From NCBI GenBank assembly GCA_965219875.1, contig CBDCOW010000003.1, positions 496,001-560,000 on the forward strand: a stretch of 64,000 bases of DNA, given 5' to 3'. Of this stretch, positions 36,479 to 44,928 are shown piece by piece. Origin of the DNA: DAOUKH01 sp965219875. GTDB taxonomy: Bacteria > Chloroflexota > Dehalococcoidia > SHYB01. Below the pieces are notes generated by a model. The model had not been told where the DNA came from. It saw nothing but the letters and a program-made list of their open reading frames with translations, and did not search any database. Within the stretch, counting starts at the first letter, position 1, and each line of letters starts with the position of its first letter. The position numbers and the translations under genes are program-made.

Positions 36479-38035
36479 ATGGACAACCAACAGAACCCCG
36501 CAAAGCAGATCATCGACCGTTTCGGAGGCCAGTCGGCGTTGGCCACCCTCCTTGGCAAGGGCCAGAGCACGGTACAGCACTGGGCCAAGGCCGGGAGAAT
36601 ACCCGCTCAGTGGCACACACGGCTGCTGGAGCTCGCCCGCCAGCAGGGCATCGGCCTCGAACCCAAGGACTTCGTATCGTCAGCCGCGATCCATATAGAG
36701 CCGCCCGGCGGCAGGCTTGGCGTCCTCCTGGTGGGTCTTGGCGCCGTGTCGTCAACCCTCATCGCGGGCGTCGAGCACGTACGGCGCGGCGCCGGACAGC
36801 CCATCGGATCGATCAGCCAGATGGCGACCATCCGGCTCGGCAAGCGCTCCGACGGGCGGGCGCCGCTCATCCGAGACTTCGCTCCCCTGGCAGAGCTCGA
36901 CCAGCTTGTCTTCGGGGCCTGGGACCCAATCCCGGACAACGCCTATGAGGCCGCGATCAAGAGCGGCGTACTGAACCGGAACGAAGAGATTGAGCCGATC
37001 GCAGACTTCCTCAAGACGATCGAGCCGATGGAGGCCGTCTTCGACCCCGACTACGTCAAGCGCCTCCAAGGCACCAACGTCAGGTCCTTCGACAACAAGC
37101 TCGAAGCCGTCGAGGCCATACGCGAGGACATCCGCCGGTTCAAGGCGGACAACGCATGCGACAGACTGGTGATAGTCTGGTGCGCCTCCACCGAAAAATT
37201 CATTACCGAGAGCGAGCCGCACCAAGACATCGAGCGTTTCGTCGGGGGTCTCCGGGAAAGCGACGCGAACATCGCGCCGTCCATGGTCTACGCCTACGCG
37301 GCCCTGCTCGAGGGCGTCCCCTTCATCAACGGTGCTCCCAACCTCTCCACAGACATACCCGCCCTCGAACGGATGGCAAGGGCCGAAGGCGTGCCGATCT
37401 GCGGAAAGGACTTCAAGACCGGCCAGACCCTTGTCAAGACGGTGCTCGGGCCGATGCTCAAGGCGAGAATGCTCGGGATGGACGGCTGGTTCTCCACCAA
37501 CATCCTAGGCAACCGTGACGGGGAGGTGCTCGACGAGCCCGAAAACTTCAAAACAAAAGAGGAGTCGAAGCTCGGCGTGTTGGAGTACATCTTACAGCCG
37601 GAGGTGTATCCCGAGCTCTACTCCGACGCCTATCACAAGGTGCGCATCAACTACTATCCGCCCCGTGGCGACGCCAAGGAGGGCTGGGACAACATCGACC
37701 TGTTCGGCTGGCTGCGCCATCCGATGCAGCTCAAGATCAACTTCCTCTGCTCCGACTCGATCCTCGCCGCTCCCTTGGTGCTCGACCTCATCCTCTTCAT
37801 GGACCTAGCCAAGCGCGCCGGCATGGCGGGGATACAGGAGTGGCTCTCGTTCTACTTCAAGAGCCCACAGCACGCGCGGAACGTCTATCCTGAGCACGAC
37901 CTGTTCATACAGCAGACCAAGTTGAAGAACACGCTGCGTTGGCTGATGGGCGAGGACCAGATCACACACCTCGGCATGGAGTACTACCGCGAGCCGCTCT
38001 CTGCGGTTGGCGCCGGTGCTGCGCCCTCCCCCTAA
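36479..38035 (+). CDS. HTH domain fused to myo-inositol-1-phosphate synthase
   Basis: The protein is 518 residues. Residues 8-56 (IIDRFGGQSALATLLGKGQSTVQHW...AQWHTRLLELA) form a YdaS/Cro-like helix-turn-helix. Residues from about 80 are a complete inositol-3-phosphate synthase: VGLGAVSST (85-93, NAD-binding GxGxxxST), FITESEPHQDIERFV, FINGAPNLSTDIPAL, GKDFKTGQTLVKTVL, YNHxxNNDG-like region replaced by GWFSTNILGNRDGEVL, and a C-terminal LKINFLCSDSILAAPLVLDL. It converts glucose-6-phosphate to inositol-3-phosphate. The fused HTH suggests self-regulation or substrate sensing at DNA. It ends in a palindromic repeat. Fusion confirmed within one open frame. Confidence 0.85.
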   Translation: MDNQQNPAKQIIDRFGGQSALATLLGKGQSTVQHWAKAGRIPAQWHTRLLELARQQGIGLEPKDFVSSAAIHIEPPGGRLGVLLVGLGAVSSTLIAGVEHVRRGAGQPIGSISQMATIRLGKRSDGRAPLIRDFAPLAELDQLVFGAWDPIPDNAYEAAIKSGVLNRNEEIEPIADFLKTIEPMEAVFDPDYVKRLQGTNVRSFDNKLEAVEAIREDIRRFKADNACDRLVIVWCASTEKFITESEPHQDIERFVGGLRESDANIAPSMVYAYAALLEGVPFINGAPNLSTDIPALERMARAEGVPICGKDFKTGQTLVKTVLGPMLKARMLGMDGWFSTNILGNRDGEVLDEPENFKTKEESKLGVLEYILQPEVYPELYSDAYHKVRINYYPPRGDAKEGWDNIDLFGWLRHPMQLKINFLCSDSILAAPLVLDLILFMDLAKRAGMAGIQEWLSFYFKSPQHARNVYPEHDLFIQQTKLKNTLRWLMGEDQITHLGMEYYREPLSAVGAGAAPSP

Positions 38036-38060
38036 CCCTCTCCCTGCGGGAAAGGGGCGG
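38023..38060. repeat. Dispersed palindromic repeat with overlapping convergent stops
   Basis: CCCTCCCCCTAACCCTCTCCCTGCGGGAAAGGGG belongs to the family at 4745. The plus-strand TAA (38033-38035) and the minus-strand TAG (38034-38032) both lie in it, so the tails of both convergent genes come from the repeat. Confidence 0.7.
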
Positions 38061-39282
38061 AGGCGGACGACGCGAGGCGCTGGCTCCAGAGCAGACTCAG
38101 GAGCATGAGGCCGGAGGCGGCTAGGCCCATCACCGCGAGCGCGGTGGGGGCCGAGGTGAACTCCGCACCCACCCCCGCGATCATCGTGCCCAGCGGCACG
38201 AGGCCGAGCACCATCATGCGGACGGCGAAGACGCGCCCCAGCATCTCGTCGGGTGTGCCGATTTGGACCAAGGCCATGTTCAGGATCATGAACACGGCTT
38301 GGGTGAAGCCGACGCCGAGCAGCAGAACGAGCGAGAGCGCGAAGACCGACGACTGAGCGAAGGCGGCCTCGACGAGGCCCGCCACGACGCCAAAGCCGAG
38401 GGCGACGCGGATATCTGGGCGCTCGCCGCCGAATATAGCCAGGGTGACGGAGGCCAGCAGGGAGCCCACCCCCATCGCGGCGATGAGCATACCGAAGCCC
38501 GTGGCCTCCACGTCGAGCACGTCGACCTGAAATATGGGCATCAGCGAAAAGACGGGGAGCAGCAGGACCGTGGCGATGATGGAGGTGACCATTACCATCT
38601 GCAGGAGCGGTGTTTTCCTTACGTAGCGGAACCCGGCCGTCGTCTCGGCGAAGGTCCGTCGCGGAGCGTCGGCGGCGGGAGGCCGGACCGGCGTACGCGC
38701 GATGTAGTAGAAGGCCAGAACGTAGACGCCGAGGCCGACGTAGAACGGCGACGCGACGCCGGCGAATTCAATGAGCACCCCCGCTATCGCGGGCGCGATG
38801 ATTTGCATGCTGCTAAAGACGGACGAGTAGAGGAAGAGGCCGTTGGTCGCGGCGTCGGGCGTGGTGAGCTCGCGAATCATGGTCTGGCGCACCGGAAAGA
38901 TCACGCCCATGAGGACGCCCGAGAGGAAAGAGACCGCCATCAGAATCGGAATGGTCATCGCCTCCACCGCGATGAGCGCGCCGGTGAAGGCGGCCAGGGA
39001 CAACTGCGCGATCTCGGCGGCGATCATCACCTTCTTGCGGTCGGCCCGGTCGGCCAGCGACCCGCTGAGGACGGGGACGAAGAGCATGGGGATCATGCCG
39101 AGGGCGAACACGGCGGTGACCAGAATCGGCGAGGGGGTCAGATCGCGCGCCAGGAAGGCCCGGGCGACCTGCTGCATCTGGAACGACCCAAAGCTGAAGA
39201 ACGTCGCCAGCCAGAAATAGCGGTACCCCTGCGAGTAGAAGGCGCGGAGGGCGGGGAACCGGTAATGGCGCGTGGGGTGCAT
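38032..39282 (-). CDS. MFS transporter (12-TM, MFS_1/DHA-like)
   Basis: The 416-residue protein has about twelve hydrophobic segments. The signature loop between helices 2 and 3 is GSLADRADRKKVM, the standard MFS motif A. RQTMIRELTTPDAATNGLFLYSS is an MFS_3 (enterobactin-exporter-type) feature. A proton-driven exporter of unknown substrate is likely. The last residues (SAPFPQGEG) are encoded by the repeat at 38023. Start ATG at 39282. Confidence 0.88.
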   Translation of the reverse strand: MHPTRHYRFPALRAFYSQGYRYFWLATFFSFGSFQMQQVARAFLARDLTPSPILVTAVFALGMIPMLFVPVLSGSLADRADRKKVMIAAEIAQLSLAAFTGALIAVEAMTIPILMAVSFLSGVLMGVIFPVRQTMIRELTTPDAATNGLFLYSSVFSSMQIIAPAIAGVLIEFAGVASPFYVGLGVYVLAFYYIARTPVRPPAADAPRRTFAETTAGFRYVRKTPLLQMVMVTSIIATVLLLPVFSLMPIFQVDVLDVEATGFGMLIAAMGVGSLLASVTLAIFGGERPDIRVALGFGVVAGLVEAAFAQSSVFALSLVLLLGVGFTQAVFMILNMALVQIGTPDEMLGRVFAVRMMVLGLVPLGTMIAGVGAEFTSAPTALAVMGLAASGLMLLSLLWSQRLASSASAPFPQGEG

Positions 39283-39375
39283 CGGCTGAGCGCCCTGGGG
39301 CGTGCGGTGGCGCTCGCGCGGGCGGGTCTCTTTCGATTATAGCCCCGCCGAACTTGGAGGACGCGGCGGGACGCG

Positions 39376-39381
39376 TATAAT
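39376..39381 (+). promoter_or_regulatory. Putative -10 (TATAAT) of the LLM-crotonase pair
   Basis: A consensus TATAAT lies 31 bases before the GTG at 39412, with an AGGGAGG ribosome site between. Confidence 0.55.
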
Positions 39382-39411
39382 CGCCGGGCGGCGCGGCTCA
39401 GGGAGGGCTTG

Positions 39412-40485
39412 GTGAAGGTCTCGATCGGCTTCAACTTCGATGGCGGGGTCATGGCGTGGGACGACCTCGCGGAGTACGCGCGGGCCGCGGAGCGCCTCGG
39501 CGTCGACAGCATCTGGTCGCCCGAGGGCTGGGGCTTCGACGGGGCGACGCCGTTGGCCTTCCTCGCCGGCAAGACCTCGACGATCAAGCTGGGGACCGGC
39601 ATCCTGCAGATCGGGGCGCGCACGCCGGCGAACCTCGCCATGACCGCCCTCTCGTTGCATTCGATTTCGGGCGGCCGCTTCATCCTCGGCATCGGGACGA
39701 GCGGGCCGCAGGTGATCGAAGGGCTGCACGGCGTCGTGTTCGATCAGCCGGTGCGCCGCACTCGCGAGACCGTCGAGATTCTGAAGAAGGCCTTCGCCGG
39801 CGAGCGCCTAGCCTACGCCGGCGAGCACTTCCGGCTGCCCGTCCGCGAGGGCGAGGGCAAAGCGCTGCGGCTGTCGGCGCCGCCCGCCGACGTGCCGGTC
39901 TACATCGCGGCGATGGGGCCGGCGAACCTCCGCCTGACCGGCGAGCTCGCCGACGGCTGGCGCGGCATCTACGTGATGCCGGAACATGCCGGCGTCTCGA
40001 TGCAGCCGATCGCCGAAGGCGCGGCCAAGGCGGAGCGCTCCCTCGACGACCTCGACCTCCAGGGGAACGGCACGGTGTGGTTCACCGACGAACCCGAGGC
40101 CGCCATCGAGGAGCTCAGCACACGGCTCGCCTTCACCCTGGGCGGTATGGGGTCGCGCCAGAACAACTTCTACAACAACTCCTACAGCCGGGCGGGATTC
40201 GCCGACGAGGCCAAGGAGATCCAACGCCTCTGGATGGAAGGAAAGCGCGACGAGGCCCGCAACCTGGTCCCGCGGGAGCTGGCGGCGATGACGCACCTCG
40301 TCGGCGACGATAACGCGGTCAAGGCGCGGATCCGCGCCTACCGCGACGCGGGCTTCAACACCCTCAACGTCGCGGTGCGCCAGGGATCGACGCCGCCCGC
40401 GGAGCTCGGCCTCAACGACCGTATCGCGCTGCTCGAGCGCGTAATGGACCTGGTGTCGCAAGTAAACGAAGAGGCCGCGGCATAG
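39412..40485 (+). CDS. LLM class flavin-dependent (F420/FMN) oxidoreductase
   Basis: The 357-residue luciferase-like TIM-barrel protein starts VKVSIGFNFDGGVMAWDDLAEYARAAERLGVDSIW, followed by TIKLGTGILQIGARTPANLAMTALSLHSISGGRFILGIGTSGPQVIEG. This is the bacterial luciferase/F420-dependent reductase superfamily. YIAAMGPANLRLTGELADGW forms the cofactor pocket. I chose the GTG at 39412 (5 bases after GGAGG) rather than the TTG at 39409. It may oxidise a small organic substrate and probably works with the following crotonase. Confidence 0.9.
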   Translation: MKVSIGFNFDGGVMAWDDLAEYARAAERLGVDSIWSPEGWGFDGATPLAFLAGKTSTIKLGTGILQIGARTPANLAMTALSLHSISGGRFILGIGTSGPQVIEGLHGVVFDQPVRRTRETVEILKKAFAGERLAYAGEHFRLPVREGEGKALRLSAPPADVPVYIAAMGPANLRLTGELADGWRGIYVMPEHAGVSMQPIAEGAAKAERSLDDLDLQGNGTVWFTDEPEAAIEELSTRLAFTLGGMGSRQNNFYNNSYSRAGFADEAKEIQRLWMEGKRDEARNLVPRELAAMTHLVGDDNAVKARIRAYRDAGFNTLNVAVRQGSTPPAELGLNDRIALLERVMDLVSQVNEEAAA

Positions 40486-40525
40486 GCGGCGAACCGAGAA
40501 AGCGGATACAAGAAGGAGCAGACGC

Positions 40526-41329
40526 GTGGGCAAGTACGACCATTACGAAGCGAATCACCTGAAGATTGAGATCGCCGACCGGGTCGCGCTGATCACGATG
40601 GATCGGCCCGAGAAGCGAAACGCGATAAACCCGGCCCTGCACGTTGGACTAGAGAAAGTGTTCCGGGAGGTAGGCGACGACCCGGAGGTCGGCGCGATCG
40701 TGCTGACCGGAGCGGGGACCGCCTTCTGCGCGGGCGGCGACTTTGGGCCGCAGACGAACCAGAGCCGCGGCGCGTCGGCCCCGACGGGCATCACGCGGGG
40801 GCCGAAGTACCTTGTGCAGCAGATGGTGAACGCGGAGGTCCCCACGATCGCGGCGATCAACGGCCCCGCGTCGGGCCTGGGCGCGACTATCGCGCTGCTC
40901 TGCGACGTGACGTTCATGGCGGATACGGCGCGCATCGGGGACACTCACGTCAACCTGGGGCTCGTGGCCGGCGACGGCGGGGCTGTCATCTGGCCGCTGC
41001 TCATCGGCCCGAGCCGCGCCAAGGAGTACCTGATGGCGGGCAAGTACGCCGATGCCGAAACCGCCGACAAGATCGGCTTGGTGAACCACGTAGTGCCCGC
41101 CGACAAGCTGCTCGACGAGGCTACGGCCTACGCCAGGCAGTTGGCCAACGGCGCCACGGCGGCGGTGCGGTGGACGAAGATGGCGATCAACCGGATGGTG
41201 TGGGACAACCTCAACTTGGTGCTGGAGATGAGCCTGGCGACGGAGGCGCTCTCCGTGCGCACCGAGGACCACAAGGAAGCGGTGGCGGCGTTCCAACAGA
41301 AGCGCGCGCCGAACTTCCGCGGCCTTTAG
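40526..41329 (+). CDS. Enoyl-CoA hydratase/isomerase (crotonase) family protein
   Basis: The GTG start at 40526 has AAGGAG 7 bases upstream; 267 residues. GTAFCAGGDFGP and AINGPASGLGATIALLCD give the oxyanion hole. The Glu144 position is His (DTHVNLGLVAGDGG), as in the crotonase at 30963. These two form a His-type subgroup in the window. It is transcribed with the LLM oxidoreductase. Confidence 0.88.
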   Translation: MGKYDHYEANHLKIEIADRVALITMDRPEKRNAINPALHVGLEKVFREVGDDPEVGAIVLTGAGTAFCAGGDFGPQTNQSRGASAPTGITRGPKYLVQQMVNAEVPTIAAINGPASGLGATIALLCDVTFMADTARIGDTHVNLGLVAGDGGAVIWPLLIGPSRAKEYLMAGKYADAETADKIGLVNHVVPADKLLDEATAYARQLANGATAAVRWTKMAINRMVWDNLNLVLEMSLATEALSVRTEDHKEAVAAFQQKRAPNFRGL

Positions 41330-41359
41330 GGCCGGTCGCCCTTCACCGTCACGGCGGGC

Positions 41360-42514
41360 TCAGGACCCAACAGCGCGGACGACCGCGCCGGCGGCCCCGC
41401 CCCCGATGATGAGCCACATGGGGTTCAGGCCGGTGCGCCAGACGAGTAGCGCCGCGACGACGGCGACGATGATAGTGAAGGGGTCTTCCAAGGAGACTCG
41501 GCCGAGCTGCCAGGTCACCCCCGCCATGAGCGCCAGTGAGGCGGCGTTGACTCCGTCGAGAGCGGCGCGGGCCGAGGGCGTCCGGCGCGCCCAGGGCAGC
41601 ATGCGGCTTAGCGCGGCGACGAAGACGAACGACGGGATGAAGATTGCCACGGTGGCCACGATCGCGGCTTCCCATCCATCGACCACGTAGCCGACGAAGG
41701 TGGCGGTGGTGAATACCGGGCCGGGCGTCAGCTGGCCGACGGAGATGGCGTCGAGCAGTTGGCTTTCGGTGAGCCACCCCAGGCGCTCCACGAGGTCGCC
41801 GCGCAGGTAGGCGAGCAGCACGTAGCCGCTGCCGTAGAGCACGGACCCGACCTTCAGGAAGTTCAGGAAGAGCGTGAGCATGCTGAACGTCGCGGCGCCG
41901 GCGGGGAGCGCGCCAAGAAACGGCAGCGACGCGGGCAGGGCGAGCGCGGCGGCGCCCCCGCTCGCCATCCGTCCGCCGAACCTCGCGCCCGTGGCAACGA
42001 CGCCCGCGGCGGCCAGAAGCAGCAGCTCGTTGACTCCCAGCAGGTACCCGGCAAGGACGGCGACGCCAATCGCCGCCGTCATGGGGCCCTCCATCGCCGT
42101 CTTCCCGAGGCCCAAGACCGCCTTGAGGATGATGGCGATCACCACCGGCTTGATGCCGTAGAGCGCCCATTCGAAGGCGGGCGTAGTCCCGTACTCGACG
42201 TACAGGATGGCGATACCGAGGACGATGAGCACGGCGGGGACGATGAAGAGGCCGCCCGCCGTGAAGAGTCCTTTCCAGCCGGCGCGGCGATGTCCGAGAT
42301 GAATCGCGAGCTCGGTGGAGTTCGGCCCCGGAATGAGGTTCGTCGCGCCGACCATGTCGAGGAATTCCTGGTCCTCGAGCCAGCGCCGACGCCGGACGAC
42401 CTCCTCCCGCATCATGGCGATGTGGGCCGCCGGGCCCCCGAAGGCAAAGAGGCCCAGCTTGAGGAAGAGCGCCGCGACTTCGCCCAGGCGGTTGGGGGAT
42501 TCCGAAGACGTCAC
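41360..42514 (-). CDS. chrA: Chromate transporter ChrA (CHR family, two-domain)
   Basis: The 384-residue protein has two homologous CHR halves. The first begins FLKLGLFAFGGPAAHIAMM with the R-x-WL-x-D-x-E-F-x-D block (RRRRWLEDQEFLDMVGATNLIPGPNSTELAIHLG). The second starts FLNFLKVGSVLYGSGYVLLAYL and then GQLTPGPVFTTATFVGY. Around twelve hydrophobic segments are present. It exports chromate or a sulfate-like anion in characterised homologues; the physiological substrate here is unknown. Confidence 0.93.
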   Translation of the reverse strand: MTSSESPNRLGEVAALFLKLGLFAFGGPAAHIAMMREEVVRRRRWLEDQEFLDMVGATNLIPGPNSTELAIHLGHRRAGWKGLFTAGGLFIVPAVLIVLGIAILYVEYGTTPAFEWALYGIKPVVIAIILKAVLGLGKTAMEGPMTAAIGVAVLAGYLLGVNELLLLAAAGVVATGARFGGRMASGGAAALALPASLPFLGALPAGAATFSMLTLFLNFLKVGSVLYGSGYVLLAYLRGDLVERLGWLTESQLLDAISVGQLTPGPVFTTATFVGYVVDGWEAAIVATVAIFIPSFVFVAALSRMLPWARRTPSARAALDGVNAASLALMAGVTWQLGRVSLEDPFTIIVAVVAALLVWRTGLNPMWLIIGGGAAGAVVRAVGS

Positions 42515-42605
42515 GGAAATGGGTCGGCCCGGCGCGCCGATGGATTGGCCCGAACGGGTCGGAGCGGCGGCGCGTGACCATGATAAGGGGCGAAGCCCAA
42601 TCGTC

Positions 42606-42611
42606 TACAAT
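42606..42611 (+). promoter_or_regulatory. Putative -10 (TACAAT) before nudC
   Basis: TACAAT lies 38 bases before the ATG at 42650, and GGGAGCG serves as the ribosome site. No clear -35. Confidence 0.35.
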
Positions 42612-42649
42612 AGCCGCCGCATGAAGGCCGCGGCACGGGAAAGGGAGCG

Positions 42650-43567
42650 ATGACGCGCGAGCACGTCTATTCGGGCAATCCGCTGATGCGCGGTGAGCGC
42701 GAGCGGCGCGACGAGGCGTGGATCGCGGCGAGGGCGGTCGATCCCACCAGCAAGGTCCTGCCCCTCCGCGACCTCAAGGTCGCCGTCCAGGGCGACGGCC
42801 CGCCCGCGTTGGCATGGCTGAGCCCGGCGGAGCTCGAACGCCTTGGTGGGAGCCCGCTGGTGGTGCTGCTCGGGCTCCGCGAAGGCCTGGCCCACTTCGC
42901 GGCTGACGTCTCCGCGCTCGACGGGCTCGACAGAGCAAACAAGGCATTCCGGTTCGAGGACGCCCGCGCCGCCGCCGGTGTTGTCTCCCGTGAGGACGCC
43001 GGGGTTATCGCGCAGGCGCGGGCGCACGTGGGCTGGCACAACCGGCACGGCTTCTGTTCCGTCTGTGGGCAACCCACCGCCATCGGGCGCGGCGGCCAGG
43101 TGCGGACCTGCCCCGCCTGCGGAGCGGAGCACTTCCCCCGCACCGACCCCGTCGTCATCGTCGTCGTCTCCGACGGCGAGCGCTGCCTACTGGGGCAGTC
43201 GTGGGGGCGGCTGGCCGCCTCGAAGATGTACTCCGCACTGGCGGGGTTCATGGACCAGGGAGAATCAATTGAGGAAGCGGTCGCGCGGGAGGTCTGGGAA
43301 GAGGCGGGCATCCGGGCCGTCGACGTCCGCTATCACTCGTCGCAGCCCTGGCCCTTCCCTTCGTCGCTCATGATCGGCTGCCACGCGGCGGCGGCCACCA
43401 CGGACATCCACAAAGACGACGAAGAGATGACCGACGTGCGCTGGTTCAGCCGCGCCGAAGTGCGAGCGGCGCTCGCTGGCGAAAGCGAGACGCTCTCTCT
43501 ACCCGGCCCCTTCGCCATCGCTCATCACCTCATCCGCTCCTGGGCCGAGGGGACGACCGGCGCTTAG
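42650..43567 (+). CDS. nudC: NAD(+) diphosphatase NudC
   Basis: The 305-residue protein has the full NudC arrangement. A zinc ribbon (C136, C139, C154, C157; FCSVCGQPT and RTCPACGAEHFPR) precedes the Nudix box, which starts near residue 199 (GFMDQGESIEEAVAREVWEEAG). The NudC-specific SQPWPFPSSLM follows. It hydrolyses NADH/NAD to NMN and AMP and can remove NAD caps from RNA. Its stop overlaps the next gene's stop by 4 bases in convergent orientation. Confidence 0.95.
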   Translation: MTREHVYSGNPLMRGERERRDEAWIAARAVDPTSKVLPLRDLKVAVQGDGPPALAWLSPAELERLGGSPLVVLLGLREGLAHFAADVSALDGLDRANKAFRFEDARAAAGVVSREDAGVIAQARAHVGWHNRHGFCSVCGQPTAIGRGGQVRTCPACGAEHFPRTDPVVIVVVSDGERCLLGQSWGRLAASKMYSALAGFMDQGESIEEAVAREVWEEAGIRAVDVRYHSSQPWPFPSSLMIGCHAAAATTDIHKDDEEMTDVRWFSRAEVRAALAGESETLSLPGPFAIAHHLIRSWAEGTTGA

Positions 43568-44853
43568 ACCGGCGAGGGCGCGAGCGCGACGCCGAACTGC
43601 TCGGCGGCGTTGCCCCCCATCATGCGGGCGATGGCCCGCTCGGGGACGTTTGCGTCTACCAGCATGTCGATAGCGTCCCAAGCGCTCGTCGTGTCGTGGT
43701 GGGGGTAGCGGGAGCCCCACACGACCTTCTCCCCGAAGACGTGGGGGAGCTTCTGCACGAGGCGTTCCTCGGCGTCGAATCCAAGCGCGACGTGGCCCTC
43801 CTCCCACATCTTTTCGGGGTCGGTCCGCACCGGGTAGTAGTGCAGGAGCGGGATCACGCGGGTGGAGGCCTCCATCTTCTCGATGACCTCCTCCATCCAC
43901 GAGGCCTTGCCATGCGCAACGACCACCTTCATATCGGGGAAGCGCTGCATGACGGTGAAGCCGATGAGGGCGGAGGCGACGAACATATGGTTGTCGAGCC
44001 AGTAGGAGAGGATCGGGGCGATGGGATGGCCCATGGGGCGGGCGGACCCGCCGGACGCGCCACCGCCGGCCTCAGGCCCGCCGCCCGCGGCCGCGGGGAT
44101 CCCTCCCAAGAGGCCGGCGGCCTGGGCGAGCCGCCCGTGTAGCTTCTCGATGAAGGGACCGTGCGAAGTCCATTCGGGGCTCCACAGCCCGGGGGAGGGA
44201 TGGACGGCGGCGACGAGGCCGAGCGCCTCGAGCTCACCCCATAGCGGATCGTAGGAGGGATGGGTGAAATAGCGGCCATCGATGAACATGGGGCGGATGA
44301 ACACGCCCCGGAAGCATGCGGTCTTGGAGACCCGCGACAACTCTTCGAGCGCGAAGTCCACGTTCTGCAACGGGAGCATGGCGGCGGCGAAGAGGCGGCC
44401 CGGCGCGGCGGAGCAGAAGTCCGCGATCCAGTCGTTATAGGCGCGGGCGAGAGCGTAGGCGGCATCGGGGTCCTCGACGAGATGGAAGCCCTCGGCGAAC
44501 CAGGTGGGATACAGGAAGGCCTGATCGACGCCCATCGCGTCCATGTCGCGGAGCCGCGCCTTAGGGTCCTGAGCGCCCTCGTTGATGGGATGAACGATGG
44601 CGGGGTCGAGCGCGCCCACGTCGTCCCACGTCATGCCGGGGCGCCAGACGGCATGTCGGGGAATGTTCCGGTTCCCCGTGTCGTGGACCGGCCTGCCGTT
44701 GACCTTGAGGTACGACCCAAAGCGCCCCTCTTCCCGCCACAACGCGCCCTTGCCTAGGGCGCGGTAGTCGGGATCGAGATAGCGCTCCCATAGCTCCTTG
44801 GGCTCGACTACGTGCGTGTCGCTGTCGAAAACGGGAAAGCTCTTCACGGGCAT
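43564..44853 (-). CDS. Amidohydrolase family protein (amidohydrolase-2/ACMSD-like)
   Basis: The 429-residue protein starts FPVFDSDTHVVEPKELWERYL with the D12-T-H14 metal motif. The rest follows the amidohydrolase-2 TIM barrel: LRDMDAMGVDQAFLYPTW, a DWIADFCSAAPGRLFAAAMLPLQN block, MKVVVAHGKASWMEEVIEKME, and VVWGSRYPHHDTT near the end. An insert rich in Gly and Ala (about residues 245-268, PAAAGGGPEAGGG) is unusual and probably a loop. Decarboxylase or hydrolase; substrate unknown. A paralogue follows upstream. Confidence 0.88.
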   Translation of the reverse strand: MPVKSFPVFDSDTHVVEPKELWERYLDPDYRALGKGALWREEGRFGSYLKVNGRPVHDTGNRNIPRHAVWRPGMTWDDVGALDPAIVHPINEGAQDPKARLRDMDAMGVDQAFLYPTWFAEGFHLVEDPDAAYALARAYNDWIADFCSAAPGRLFAAAMLPLQNVDFALEELSRVSKTACFRGVFIRPMFIDGRYFTHPSYDPLWGELEALGLVAAVHPSPGLWSPEWTSHGPFIEKLHGRLAQAAGLLGGIPAAAGGGPEAGGGASGGSARPMGHPIAPILSYWLDNHMFVASALIGFTVMQRFPDMKVVVAHGKASWMEEVIEKMEASTRVIPLLHYYPVRTDPEKMWEEGHVALGFDAEERLVQKLPHVFGEKVVWGSRYPHHDTTSAWDAIDMLVDANVPERAIARMMGGNAAEQFGVALAPSPV

Positions 44854-44928
44854 GGCGTTTCCTTTACCTGGAAGTCATGACGGCGGCCTGTGCCACGCGG
44901 CGGGGCATGCGAAGCCGCCGGGTGGGAC

